A stretch of 64,000 nucleotides of DNA from Streptomyces griseoviridis (lineage in GTDB: Bacteria; Actinomycetota; Actinomycetes; Streptomycetales; Streptomycetaceae): contig BMSM01000002.1 of the NCBI GenBank assembly GCA_014649155.1, positions 310,001 to 374,000 on the forward strand, given 5' to 3'. Numbering within the stretch: the first letter of the stretch is position 1; the number at the start of each line of letters is the position of its first letter. The notes under the pieces were generated by a model, which searched no databases, was not told where the DNA came from, and saw only the letters and a program-made list of their open reading frames with translations. Shown piece by piece: positions 40,180 to 48,400 of the stretch. The translations under genes were made by a program, and so were the position numbers.

Positions 40180-40509
40180 ATGTTCGGACGGAGCAAGCCC
40201 CTGGAACTCAACGTCCTCGTCCTGCGCGACGCCGACGTCATCGCCACCGCCCTGCGGACCGCCCTGGCCGCCGCCGCGCCCGAGGAGCGGCCCGGTCTGG
40301 AACGCGCCGCGGCCCTGGTGGAACAGGCAGCGGCCGTGCCGGACGCCGCGCTGCGCGCCCGCTGGGTCCACGAACGGCTCACCGCGGCGGGCCACGAAGG
40401 CCCCGTCGACTCCGTACGGGCCGTGAAGACCCTGCGGGAGTCGGTGCCCGGCCTCGGTCTCCTCTCGGCCGTCCAGCTGACGAAGGACGCGGCGGCGCAC
40501 CGGCCGTAG
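40180..40509 (+). CDS. Small protein with bL12 C-terminal-like segment
   Basis: 109 residues, begins MFGRSKPLELNVLVLRDADV. The last third VDSVRAVKTLRESVPGLGLLSAVQLTKDAA resembles the C-terminal domain of ribosomal protein L7/L12 (KIxVIKxVRExTGLGLKEAKxLVE), but the N-terminal dimerisation domain and hinge are absent. The rest is helical and alanine-rich. ATG at 40180. Function unknown; several L12-CTD look-alikes exist in actinomycetes. Confidence 0.65.
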   Translation: MFGRSKPLELNVLVLRDADVIATALRTALAAAAPEERPGLERAAALVEQAAAVPDAALRARWVHERLTAAGHEGPVDSVRAVKTLRESVPGLGLLSAVQLTKDAAAHRP

Positions 40510-40724
40510 CGAAGCCGGCGGTGGCGCGGACCGCCCGCCCTCCACGGCGTACGGTCCGACCGGTCATCAAGGCGTGCGCCCGGCGCAGAAGGAGCGCATG
40601 GTGCTCCGGCGTGAGCCCTGTACGCGCCCCCGCGTGCGTGGGCACAATGCGCCATGCCAGCGATCATGTGGCTGAGGTGCCGAGCTCCCCGCCACCGAAT
40701 TGTCAGGAAGGCAGGTCGGCCGCC

Positions 40725-41447
40725 GTGCTGTTGCGTCTGCCCACGTCCGTGTCCGAAGCACAGGAGTACCTCGCCCAGGGGGCGGTGCCCATAGGCGGCG
40801 CGACGCTCGTCTGGGCGGGCTGGCAGCGGGACGGCTTCCCCGAACTGGCCATGTCCCTGCGGAACCTGCCGGAGGCGAACGGCATCGGCCGCGAGACGCT
40901 GGGCGCGGCCGTGCTGCTGCACCGGATCGACGAGCGGGTGCCCGAGGTGCTGCGGCGGGCCGCCGGCACCGTCGGCACCGGCGCCGTGCGGCGCACCGCC
41001 ACGGTCGGCGGCAACATCGTCGGCAGTACCCTGCGCTGCCTGCTGCCCGCCGCGCTCGTCCTGGACGCCCGCGCCACGGTCCTCTCCCAGGACCGCGTCT
41101 TCGAGACCGACCTCGCCGAACTCGTCGCCAAACGGCCCGTGCTGCTCTCCCTGTGCTGGGACGCGCCACTGGTGAGCGGCTACCGCAAGCTGCCCGCCGA
41201 AGCGGGCGGTCCACCCCCCTTGGTCGTCGCCACCGCCGTGCACGCCGACGCCTCCGGGCACCGGCGGCTGCGCGTCGCCGTCCGCGACGGCTACGAGGTG
41301 TTCAGCGAGAGCGCCGACCTGAGCGCGGACGCCGGCCGGACCGCCGACGCCGTGGAGGCCTCCGCCCTCGGCGCCCTGCCCGCCGGGGCCCGCGCCGTGC
41401 TGCGCGAACAGGTCACCGAGATCCTCACCCGCGCCGCCGAGCACTGA
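40725..41447 (+). CDS. FAD-binding (CoxM/XdhB-type) protein
   Basis: About 240 residues. VPIGGATLVWAGWQRDGFPE and VGTGAVRRTATVGGNIVGST are the two FAD-contact motifs of molybdenum hydroxylase medium subunits (AGGTxL and TxGGNI), and the C-terminal part (YRKLPAEAGGPPPLVVATAV) is the CO-dehydrogenase flavoprotein C domain. No large molybdopterin subunit or iron-sulfur subunit is near, and the protein is slightly short. GTG at 40725 is taken as start, weakly supported; ATG at 40647 in the same frame would add 26 residues. It may not be part of a normal hydroxylase. Confidence 0.78.
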   Translation: MLLRLPTSVSEAQEYLAQGAVPIGGATLVWAGWQRDGFPELAMSLRNLPEANGIGRETLGAAVLLHRIDERVPEVLRRAAGTVGTGAVRRTATVGGNIVGSTLRCLLPAALVLDARATVLSQDRVFETDLAELVAKRPVLLSLCWDAPLVSGYRKLPAEAGGPPPLVVATAVHADASGHRRLRVAVRDGYEVFSESADLSADAGRTADAVEASALGALPAGARAVLREQVTEILTRAAEH

Positions 41448-41625
41448 GCACCCTTTCCGGTCGGGCCGGCCCCGGCTCCCGTACCGGGCGCGCCGATTGC
41501 GCGCGGGGGGCTTGACGGGCCGCGACACGGTCGGCCTACTGGTAGGCGCGGCCGGGCGTGACGGGGGGAGCCGTCCGGTCCGTACCCGCAGGGCGCCCCC
41601 GCCGAGACGCAGGGGCAGGAGGCCG

Positions 41626-42027
41626 ATGGTGCCGCGCCGACGCTCAGTGGCCCTGGTGCTGCTGCTGGCCTCGGTGCTGCTCGGCCTCCTCGTGCCCGCG
41701 CCCGTGGTCACCGCCCCCGCGGTCACCGCCCCCGCCGCCACGGCGCTCATCGACACCCCGGGCGGCGGCGAACCCCGGAGCACCGGGGACGAGACCCTCA
41801 CCGAACCGGCCCCGGGCGAGGACGGCCCCGCCGTCCACCGCGCCCTGCCACGCCCCGCCCGGACCACCGGCGCGGCCGGCGCCGGCGGGCCGCTCCCCGG
41901 TGCCCCGGTCCGCGCGGGCGCGGCGGACCGCCCCGGCCCCGGCGACCCCGGCGCCGTCCGGTCCCCCCGCCCGTCGCCCGCCCGGCCCGCCTCGGACGCC
42001 GGCCGGCTCCGGACGTTCCGCTGCTGA
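41626..42027 (+). CDS. Small secreted or membrane-anchored protein of low complexity
   Basis: 133 residues. A basic start (MVPRRRS) and a hydrophobic segment (VALVLLLASVLLGLLVPAPV) look like a signal or anchor, followed by an alanine/proline/glycine-rich tail with no domain. ATG at 41626 has GCAGGAGG about seven bases upstream, the best argument that this is a real gene. Function unknown. Confidence 0.55.
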   Translation: MVPRRRSVALVLLLASVLLGLLVPAPVVTAPAVTAPAATALIDTPGGGEPRSTGDETLTEPAPGEDGPAVHRALPRPARTTGAAGAGGPLPGAPVRAGAADRPGPGDPGAVRSPRPSPARPASDAGRLRTFRC

Positions 42028-42143
42028 GCGGCACGAGCGGTGACAGGGCCTGCGTCACGCGGCCCGCCGGCCGCCCGGCCGGTACGCGGTGACGGAACAG
42101 GCCCGCGTGTGTCCTCGAATCGACCACACGGGAGGCGGCAGCC

Positions 42144-43310
42144 ATGCCGGGACAGCGCGTTCTCGTTCTGCGGCCGGACGAACTCGGGCCGGAGGACGTC
42201 AGGATGTGGAGAGAGATCCGCGCCGGGACGACGGCCCCGGCCAACCCCTTCCTCGACCCGGTGTTCACCGCCGCCGTCGGCCGGGTGCGGGCCGGGGCCC
42301 GGGTCGCCGTCCTCCAGCAGGACGGCACACCGGTCGGCTACCTCCCGTACGAGAAGGGCACCCTGGGCCGGGGGCGGGCGATCGGGCTCGGTGTGTCGGA
42401 CAGCCAGGGGGCCGTCCTGCAGCCCGGGACCGTGGTGGACCCGCGCCGGCTGCTGCGCGCCTGCGGCCTGGCCTCCTGGGAGTTCGACACCCTGGAGGAC
42501 GGCCAGGACGCCTTCGCCGCGCACGCCGTCGAGGAACACGCCTCCCCGGTCGTCGACCTCGGGTCGGGATATGACGGGTACCTGGAGTCGCTGCGCGCGC
42601 GGGCGCCGGGGTTCGTCAGACAGACCCGGGCCAAGGAGCGCAGACTCGCCCGGCGGGTCGGCGAGGTGCGGTTCGTGCCGGACTCCCGGGACCCGGCGGC
42701 CCTGCGGCAGCTCATGCGGTGGAAGTCGGCGCAGTACCGCCGCACCGGCCGCCGGGACCGGTTCGCCCAGGAGTGGATCACCGGGTTGGTGGACCTGCTC
42801 GCGCGGGGCGGCGAACCGGAGTGCCGGGGCCAGCTCTCCGTGCTCTACGCCGGTGACCGGCCGGTCGCCGCCCACTTCGGGCTGCGGTCGGCCACGGTGC
42901 TCTCCTGGTGGTTCCCGGCCTACGACCGCGCTTTCGGCGCCTACTCGCCGGGCATCCTGCTGCACCTGAGGATGCTTGAGGCGGCCGCGGCGGACGGTAT
43001 CCGTACGGTCGACCTCGGCAGCGGTCCGGCCCGCTACAAGGAGTCGCTGAAGACACGGGACCTGCGGGTGTACGAGGGTGCCGTGGTGCGCCCGGTGCCG
43101 GGCGGGGCCGCTCATCTGCTGGCCAGGGAACCGGCCCGCGCCGCCCGCCGGTTCGTGCGCGACCGGCCCCGGCTGGCGGCCACCGCCGCGCGGGCCCTCC
43201 AGGGGGCCGGCACGCTGCGCGAGCGGCTGCGGCGCCGGCCGGACGGCGCCGGCGGCGGGGAACGAGGCGCCGGTCAGGCGGCGGGGGGTGAGGCGAAGGT
43301 ACGGCGGTAG
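42144..43310 (+). CDS. GNAT-like acyltransferase of the CelD/FemAB type
   Basis: 388 residues. Two halves typical of the Acetyltransf_6/CelD fold: NPFLDPVFTAAVGRVRAGAR and VGYLPYEKGTLGRGRAIGLG at the N-terminus, and RQTRAKERRLARRVGEVRFV, RGQLSVLYAGDRPVAAHFGL, LSWWFPAYDRAFGAYSPGIL and VDLGSGPARYKESLKTRDLR in the C-terminal GNAT half. The family transfers acyl or aminoacyl groups in cell-envelope or polysaccharide metabolism (family knowledge). GGGAGGCGGC before the ATG. The 3' end overlaps the convergent regulator gene by 37 bases. Confidence 0.83.
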   Translation: MPGQRVLVLRPDELGPEDVRMWREIRAGTTAPANPFLDPVFTAAVGRVRAGARVAVLQQDGTPVGYLPYEKGTLGRGRAIGLGVSDSQGAVLQPGTVVDPRRLLRACGLASWEFDTLEDGQDAFAAHAVEEHASPVVDLGSGYDGYLESLRARAPGFVRQTRAKERRLARRVGEVRFVPDSRDPAALRQLMRWKSAQYRRTGRRDRFAQEWITGLVDLLARGGEPECRGQLSVLYAGDRPVAAHFGLRSATVLSWWFPAYDRAFGAYSPGILLHLRMLEAAAADGIRTVDLGSGPARYKESLKTRDLRVYEGAVVRPVPGGAAHLLAREPARAARRFVRDRPRLAATAARALQGAGTLRERLRRRPDGAGGGERGAGQAAGGEAKVRR

Positions 43311-44227
43311 GCGTGCGGGCTGACGCCCGTGGTGCGTTTGAACCGCTCGCGGAAGGCGGTGGGGGAACCGAAGCCGACCTGGGCGGCGATGCGCTCCACC
43401 GGGTGGCGGGTGGTCTCCAGCAGGTGCTGGGCCTGGCGGACGCGGGCGCGGTGCAGCCACTGCAGCGGGGTGGTGCCGGTCTGTTCCCGGAAGCGGCGGA
43501 TCAGGGTGCGGGTACTGGTCCCGGCCTGCGCGGCGATGTCGCCCAGGGTGAGGTCGCGGCCCAGGTTCTCCTGGAGCCAGGCGAGCAGCGGTTCCAGGAC
43601 GGAACCCTGGGGGCGCGGCGCGTAGTCGTGCACGATGAACTGCGCCTGTCCGCCCTCCCGTTCCAGCGGCATCACCGACAGCCGGGCGGCGTCCGCGGCG
43701 ACGGCCGAGCCGTAGTCCCGGCGGATCAGGTGCAGGCACAGGTCCAGCCCGGCGGCGGCGCCGGCCGAGGTGAGGATCTGCCCGTTGTCCACGTACAGCA
43801 CGTCCGGGTCGACCTCGACCTCGGGGTACCGGGCGGCCAGGAGACCGGCGGCGACCCAGTGCGTGGTGGCCCGGAGCCCGTCGAGCAGCCCGGCGGCGGC
43901 CAGCACGAAGGTGCCCGAGCAGATGGAGGCGATCCGGGTGCCGTCCTCCGCCGCCGCCCGCAGCGCGTCCCGCACGGGCCCCGGCAGCGGGTCCGCGGGG
44001 GCGGAGGTGCCGGGCACGATGACCGTGTCGGCGCCGGTCAGGCCGTCCAGCCCCCAGGGGGCGCGCAGGGCGAAGGAACCGGCGTCCACCTCCGGGCGCT
44101 CGGCGCACACACGGATCTGGTAGCCGGGGCGTCCGTCCGGCAGCCGGGTGCGGGTGAAGACCTCGATCGGCGTGGACAGGTCGAACGGGATCACCCGGTC
44201 GAGAGCGAGGACGGCGATGGTGTGCAT
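43274..44227 (-). CDS. GlxA-family AraC-type regulator with DJ-1/PfpI domain
   Basis: 317 residues. N-terminal DJ-1/PfpI-like domain (LALDRVIPFDLSTPIEVFTR, SICSGTFVLAAAGLLDGLRA with the nucleophile-type Cys kept) and C-terminal AraC helix-turn-helix pair (LTLGDIAAQAGTSTRTLIRR, VERIAAQVGFGSPTAFRERF). ATG at 44227 (MHTIAVLALDR) is clear; an in-frame extension to 44338 contains no domain. The regulator is divergent from a single-domain DJ-1 gene, and direct repeats with 21-bp spacing between them make a likely binding site. Confidence 0.9.
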   Translation of the reverse strand: MHTIAVLALDRVIPFDLSTPIEVFTRTRLPDGRPGYQIRVCAERPEVDAGSFALRAPWGLDGLTGADTVIVPGTSAPADPLPGPVRDALRAAAEDGTRIASICSGTFVLAAAGLLDGLRATTHWVAAGLLAARYPEVEVDPDVLYVDNGQILTSAGAAAGLDLCLHLIRRDYGSAVAADAARLSVMPLEREGGQAQFIVHDYAPRPQGSVLEPLLAWLQENLGRDLTLGDIAAQAGTSTRTLIRRFREQTGTTPLQWLHRARVRQAQHLLETTRHPVERIAAQVGFGSPTAFRERFKRTTGVSPHAYRRTFASPPAA

Positions 44228-44317
44228 GACCAGAACGTACCGCGCCGCCGGACGGCGCCGACGGCCACCCCGGCCCGGAACCACCTGGTGGGAAAGGGAG
44301 TTCAGGTCCGGTGGGCC

Positions 44318-44347
44318 GCTGGCACTTTTCCGTCGCAAGCTGGCACT
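44318..44347 (+). promoter_or_regulatory. Direct repeats GCTGGCACT spaced 21 bp
   Basis: Two identical nonamers at 44318-44326 and 44339-44347, start-to-start distance 21 bases, i.e. two helical turns. This is the arrangement AraC-family regulators bind. They lie between the GlxA-type regulator (start 44227) and the DJ-1 gene (start 44439). Confidence 0.65.
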
Positions 44348-44438
44348 CGCGCCACTGGGAGAACCGGTCGGGCGGCGCCTAGCGTCAGGGGCGTCCCGCC
44401 CGGACCCCCTGTCCGCCGTCGGAAATCAGAGGAAGCCC

Positions 44439-45098
44439 ATGCACGTCCAGATCGTCCTGTTCGACGGCTTCGACCCGCTCGACGTCGTCGCCCCCTTCGA
44501 GGTCCTGCACGCCGGCCGCACCGCCACCGGGGGCGCGGTGAGTGTGGAAATGGTCTCCGCCGAGGGGCCCCGCGAGGTGACCGGCGGCACCGGCGGCCTC
44601 ACCCTGCGCGCCACCGCCGCCCTGGACCCCGGGCGCCCCGGCTGGGTCCTGGTGCCTGGCGCCTCGGGCCGCATCGGCGAACCGGGCGAGGAGGCCGGCG
44701 AGGACACCGTCCCGGTGCTGCTCGGCCGGGCCCTGACCACCCCGCTGCCCGAGCTGATGAGGGCGGCGATGGCCCACCCGGAGGTCATGGTCGCCACCGT
44801 CTGCGGCGGCTCCGCGCTGCTCGCCATGGCCGGACTCCTGGAAGGGCGGCCCGCCACCACCCACCACCTGGGCATGGACCTGCTGGACGCCACCGGCGCC
44901 CGCGCGGTCGACGCCCGGGTGGTGGACGACGGCGACCTGGTCTCCGGCGCCGGCGTCACCTCGGGACTCGACCTGGGCCTGCACCTCCTGGACCGGGAGA
45001 TCGGCCCCCGCGTCGCGCACGCCGTCGAGGAGCTGTTCGCCCACGAGCGGCGCGGCATCGTCTGGCGCGCGCGGGGCCCCGAGCCCGTCGCCTTCTGA
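44439..45098 (+). CDS. DJ-1/PfpI-family protein (isonitrile hydratase-like)
   Basis: 219 residues. MHVQIVLFDGFDPLDVVAPF is the conserved N-terminus, VMVATVCGGSALLAMAGLLE contains the nucleophile Cys of the class, and ATTHHLGMDLLDATGARAVD, LVSGAGVTSGLDLGLHLLDR complete it. The pattern fits the ThiJ/PfpI branch that includes isonitrile hydratase and regulator-associated forms. AGAGGAAG lies before ATG 44439. It is divergent from a GlxA-like regulator with which it shares the fold. Substrate unknown. Confidence 0.88.
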   Translation: MHVQIVLFDGFDPLDVVAPFEVLHAGRTATGGAVSVEMVSAEGPREVTGGTGGLTLRATAALDPGRPGWVLVPGASGRIGEPGEEAGEDTVPVLLGRALTTPLPELMRAAMAHPEVMVATVCGGSALLAMAGLLEGRPATTHHLGMDLLDATGARAVDARVVDDGDLVSGAGVTSGLDLGLHLLDREIGPRVAHAVEELFAHERRGIVWRARGPEPVAF

Positions 45099-45148
45099 AC
45101 CCGCCCGCCCCCGCACCCACCGTTCACACCGTGAGGACGTACCCCGCC

Positions 45149-45466
45149 ATGCACTCGGCCGAAGGCACCTGGGACCTGATCATGTCGACCCCCGTCGGCC
45201 GGATCGGGGCCACCGTGGAACTGATCCGCCGCGACGGCGTCCTGACCGGGACCGCCCGCGGCCAGGGTGAGGAGGTCCCGCTGACCGACCTCGTCGCCGA
45301 CGGCGACCGGCTCACCTGGAAGCAGGCCGTCACCAAGCCGCTCCGGCTCAACCTGGCCTTCGCCGTCACGATCGACGGCGACACCCTGACCGGCACCTCG
45401 CGGGCCGGCCGCCTCCCCGCCTCCAGGGTCACCGGAGAGCGCCGCGCCCCCACCGCCGAAGAGTGA
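45149..45466 (+). CDS. Small conserved protein of unknown function
   Basis: 105 residues, mostly beta strands by pattern (GTWDLIMSTPVGRIGATVEL, DGVLTGTARGQGEEVPLTDL, FAVTIDGDTLTGTSRAG). It looks like a short beta-barrel domain with G-W-tP-G start also found appended to hydrolases in other genomes. ATG at 45149 with GAGG twelve bases upstream; GTG at 45131 is an alternative. It follows the DJ-1 gene by 50 bases and may be co-transcribed. Confidence 0.7.
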   Translation: MHSAEGTWDLIMSTPVGRIGATVELIRRDGVLTGTARGQGEEVPLTDLVADGDRLTWKQAVTKPLRLNLAFAVTIDGDTLTGTSRAGRLPASRVTGERRAPTAEE

Positions 45467-45497
45467 TCGACCGCTCACGCCGTGGGGGCCGGGCAGA

Positions 45498-46064
45498 TCA
45501 GTAGCGCGTGATGCCCTTCGCCAGGGTGCGGGTCCACGGCGCGTCGACGGCCTCCGCGTCGATCGACACCAGCAGGTGGCAGAGCATGCCGACGGCGAAG
45601 AACCGCTGCACGTCCTCCTCGCCCGCGCCCGAGGCGCCCCGGACGTACTCCACCGTCCGCGCGTACCCCGTGCGCACCGCCTCCCGGACCGCCGGCTCCG
45701 ACACGGCGGCGGCCTGGGCGTGCAACTGGACGAGCAGCAGGTCGTTGTCGCTGATCAGCCGCGCGTACGCGTCACCCATGGAGTCGAGGACCGCCTCCGG
45801 CGTGCTGCCCGTCGCCCGTGCCGCGCCTTCCTCCAGGGCCGCGCGGACCCGGTGGAAGCAGTACTCGACGACCGCGGTGAACAGCGCCTCCTTGGTGGGG
45901 AAGAGGCGGTAGACGTACGCCTGTGAGATCCCGGCGGCCCGCGCCACCTCGGTCGTCGTGGTGCCGAAGTACCCCTTGCCGGCGAAGGCGCCGATGGCGG
46001 TCCGCAGCACGCTCTCCCGGCGTTCCTCGGCGGTGGACAGCTGGCGTCGGCGTTCCGTCTTCAT
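45498..46064 (-). CDS. TetR-family transcriptional regulator
   Basis: 188 residues. Helix-turn-helix ESVLRTAIGAFAGKGYFGTT, TTEVARAAGISQAYVYRLFP at residues 17-57. The C-terminal half (LHAQAAAVSEPAVREAVRTG) is of the TetR group with a helical ligand pocket; no ligand can be told. ATG at 46064 is chosen; a further in-frame start at 46085 would place the first residues in the operator-like dyad. Its neighbours on both sides point away functionally, so the target is uncertain. Confidence 0.88.
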   Translation of the reverse strand: MKTERRRQLSTAEERRESVLRTAIGAFAGKGYFGTTTTEVARAAGISQAYVYRLFPTKEALFTAVVEYCFHRVRAALEEGAARATGSTPEAVLDSMGDAYARLISDNDLLLVQLHAQAAAVSEPAVREAVRTGYARTVEYVRGASGAGEEDVQRFFAVGMLCHLLVSIDAEAVDAPWTRTLAKGITRY

Positions 46065-46069
46065 GGGGT

Positions 46070-46081
46070 GTAGTCGACCAC
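46070..46081. promoter_or_regulatory. Dyad GTAGTCGACCAC before tetR
   Basis: A near-perfect 12-bp dyad (GTaGTCGACcAC) six bases before the tetR start, extended on the minus strand as GAGTGAGTGGTCGACTACAC. GAGTGAGTGGTC is a common half-site of actinobacterial TetR repressors. Likely autoregulatory. Confidence 0.5.
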
Positions 46082-46127
46082 TCACTCTTTCTCCGTGTCA
46101 AACCCGGCTGGACCGGGCCGGGCGGGG

Positions 46128-47264
46128 TCAGCCGGAGGGGGCCAGCCAGGGCTGGGGATCGGTGTAGTAGCCGTCGTAGATGACTTCGAAGTGCAGATGC
46201 GGGCCGGTGGACAGACCGGTGGACCCGGCCAGCCCGACCGGCGCGCCGGTCGCCACCGTCTGCCCCACGGCGACGTCGATCCGCGACAGATGGCTGTACG
46301 TCGTCTGGAGGCGCTTGCCCTCGATGGTGTCGTGGTCGACCACGACGCGGTTGCCGTACGCGCTGGTCAGCGCGGCGAACACGACCTGGCCGCCGCGCGC
46401 GGCGTAGACCTGCGCGCCCTGCGCGGCGGCGAAGTCCACGCCGGTGTGCAGCTTGGTCACCCCCGTCAGCGGGTGCTGCCGGGAGCCGTAGGGCGAGGTG
46501 ACGGTGAGGGCCGGCACGGGCGCGGCGAGGATCGCGCCGGCCGCCGCGGGCGTCGCGCCGGAGTCCGCCTCGTCCAGCGACGCGTACCGGGACAGCAGGC
46601 CCTTGACCTCGGCGACGTACGCCGCCGCCGCGTCGGGCACTCCGCCGGCCCCCGCCACCTCGTCCGCGCCGGTGGCGAACGCGGCGAGGGTGAGGTCCAC
46701 GAGGTCGCCGTTGACGCGTCCCTCGGTGCGCAGGCCGGTGACCTCCCCGGCCAGGGAGCAGTCCTGCCGGCCGAGGGCCATGACGGCGTCCGCCGGGTCG
46801 CGCGGCGAGGAACGCCCGTTGCCGTCGGCGTCCTCCCCCCACTTCTCCCACTGGTCGCCGGTGAAGGCGGCGATGCCCTTCTGGCCCGAGAGTTCGCCGG
46901 TGTCGTTGCTCCAGCCGGAGAGCTGGTCGATCTGCGCGGCGAGCAGGGACGGGGTGACGGCCGCGCAGCCGTCGGCGGCCTTGCGCAGCCACGGCACGTA
47001 GGAGGCGTCGACCCCGGCCGCCGCCGCGCTCCGCTCCGGTCCGGCGTCCTGCTCCGACTCGACGGGGAAACCCCCGTTCAGCGCGAAGAAGCCCGCCACG
47101 CCGGACAGGGTGACCAGGCCCGGCAGCACCAGCAGGACGACCGGGCCGGGCCCGCGCCGCTTGCGCCGCTGCTTCGGCTGCTCCCGCCGCTCCTCCGCGT
47201 CCGGCTGTGCCGGGGCCGCGGCGCCGGACGGCGCCGGGTCCTGGGCCGTGCGCCCGGCGTTCAC
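46128..47264 (-). CDS. Membrane-anchored SLT + M23 peptidoglycan hydrolase
   Basis: About 378 residues. A charged cytoplasmic N-terminus (KQRRKRRGPG) and one membrane segment (VVLLVLPGLVTLSGVAGFFAL). Then a lytic transglycosylase-like domain (YVPWLRKAADGCAAVTPSLLA, AAQIDQLSGWSNDTGELSGQ, FTGDQWEKWG) and a C-terminal M23 endopeptidase (SRQHPLTGVTKLHTGVDFAA with HxxxD, YSHLSRIDVAVGQTVATGAP, GPHLHFEV). It should cut both glycan and peptide bonds of the cell wall. GTG at 47264 is the most likely start; upstream in-frame starts give an improbable proline/arginine stretch. Confidence 0.85.
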   Translation of the reverse strand: MNAGRTAQDPAPSGAAAPAQPDAEERREQPKQRRKRRGPGPVVLLVLPGLVTLSGVAGFFALNGGFPVESEQDAGPERSAAAAGVDASYVPWLRKAADGCAAVTPSLLAAQIDQLSGWSNDTGELSGQKGIAAFTGDQWEKWGEDADGNGRSSPRDPADAVMALGRQDCSLAGEVTGLRTEGRVNGDLVDLTLAAFATGADEVAGAGGVPDAAAAYVAEVKGLLSRYASLDEADSGATPAAAGAILAAPVPALTVTSPYGSRQHPLTGVTKLHTGVDFAAAQGAQVYAARGGQVVFAALTSAYGNRVVVDHDTIEGKRLQTTYSHLSRIDVAVGQTVATGAPVGLAGSTGLSTGPHLHFEVIYDGYYTDPQPWLAPSG

Positions 47265-48319
47265 CGGCCGTCCGCCACGGGGCCGGGGACGTGTACGCGG
47301 GAAGGGGGGTCCGTCAGCACCGCGACGGACGTGCGTCGGCAGGCCGGGGCCGGCCGCCGGAGGGACGTGATGCTCACGCACGGACGGTAACGCGCCGGGC
47401 CGCCTGCGTCAGGAGACGCCGAGGCAGCGCGGGATGCCCGCAAGGGCACGGTCGTCGGCCGTCCGTACGGCCCCGTCGGCCGGCCGGCCTGCGGTACACC
47501 GGCACCTGCCCCGTGTTCTCCGCGGTGAACGGCACCCGTGACCACCCGTCCCGGCGGTGTCGCGGCCGCATCCCGGCCGACCGCGCCATGAGGTCCGGCT
47601 CACCCGGCGGGACGTACCGCAGCGGGAACGACCGGCACCCGGCACGCCCGTCCTCCTCGACGGACCTCTCGTGGCCGTCCGCCGCCTCCGGCTTCCCGTG
47701 GGCCGGCGGGCGCCGGCCCAGGTGTCCAGCGCCGCCCGCGGGAACGGCTGCGACCGGTCGCCGTGGGCGCGGACCATGTCGTCGCACAGCTGCCGGATCC
47801 GCTTCACCGGCAGCGCCGCCGCCGTCGCCGGGTCGGTCATCGCCGCGTGCCGGATGCGCAGCGGTTCGTCCTCCGTGGCCGCCCGCACGACGAGGCCGGT
47901 GGTGCCGAGGCGGGAGCGGTGGAGCGCCGCCGACTGCGGGGGCAGGGAGCCGATCCGGGTGGGCCGGACACCGGAGGCGTCGACCAGGCACTGGCGCCGG
48001 GGAAGCGGGCGGCAGGGCGTGCGACCCCGGCCGTCGGCGGTCACGGCGTCCCGCGGGCTCCGTTCTCGTGGGCACGGCCCCGCCTCGGCACCGCGAGCGG
48101 CCCTGGTGACTCGGTCCGGACTCCTGGCGCGGGGCCGGTCACCGGCTGGGCGTACCTCTGGCGCCGGTCCTGCGGGGCGGTGCTGACCGGGAGTGAACCG
48201 ACCCGGTCCCGACCGCGTCCTGGGTCCGCACCGCCTGGATCGGTGACCGAAGCTGACTGACCAGGCGTTCGTACGAGCGGTTTCGAGCATCTCGGCCCGG
48301 GGTGCCGGGCATGCGGAAA
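47265..48319. other. Region without intact gene
   Basis: About 1,050 bases between the M23 gene and the subtilisin terminator. All frames are open by base composition. The only recognisable coding trace is the GH4 relic near 47.72-47.99 kb. Otherwise no start with ribosome site or known domain is seen. Confidence 0.6.
47720..47995 (-). pseudogene. C-terminal relic of a GH4 (alpha-glucosidase/galactosidase) gene
   Basis: About 90 residues in one frame match the end of GH4 enzymes: CLVDASGVRPTRIGSLPPQS, AALHRSRLGTTGLVVRAATE, RHAAMTDPATAAALPVKRIR, QLCDDMVRAHGDR. The family normally has about 430-470 residues with an N-terminal NAD-binding part, none of which is seen upstream. The sequence before CLVDASG is arginine-rich noise. 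So only a C-terminal fragment remains. Confidence 0.65.
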
Positions 48320-48350
48320 CACCCCCGGAGGCGGGTGGCCTCCGGGGGTG
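48320..48350 (-). terminator. Terminator of the subtilisin gene
   Basis: CACCCCCGGAGGC and GCCTCCGGGGGTG pair perfectly over 13 bp around a five-base loop, 50 bases past the stop codon of the S8 protease gene. Confidence 0.85.
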
Positions 48351-48400
48351 CGGGGGTCTCGGACGGGGTTACGTCACGGGACGGGGGTGCGTCCGGGGGA

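Noticed and set aside
41448..41625. Upstream extension of the small secreted protein gene from 41497
   Set aside because: The clear ribosome site and signal-like segment start at 41626; the upstream codons are arginine/glycine-rich.
40170..44108. A 1,300-codon open frame on the minus strand
   Set aside because: It crosses five well-supported genes on the other strand and has no conserved segment; high-GC artefact.
46082..46127. Possible control of the M23 gene by the TetR dyad at 46070
   Set aside because: The dyad lies downstream of the M23 stop and only upstream of tetR itself.
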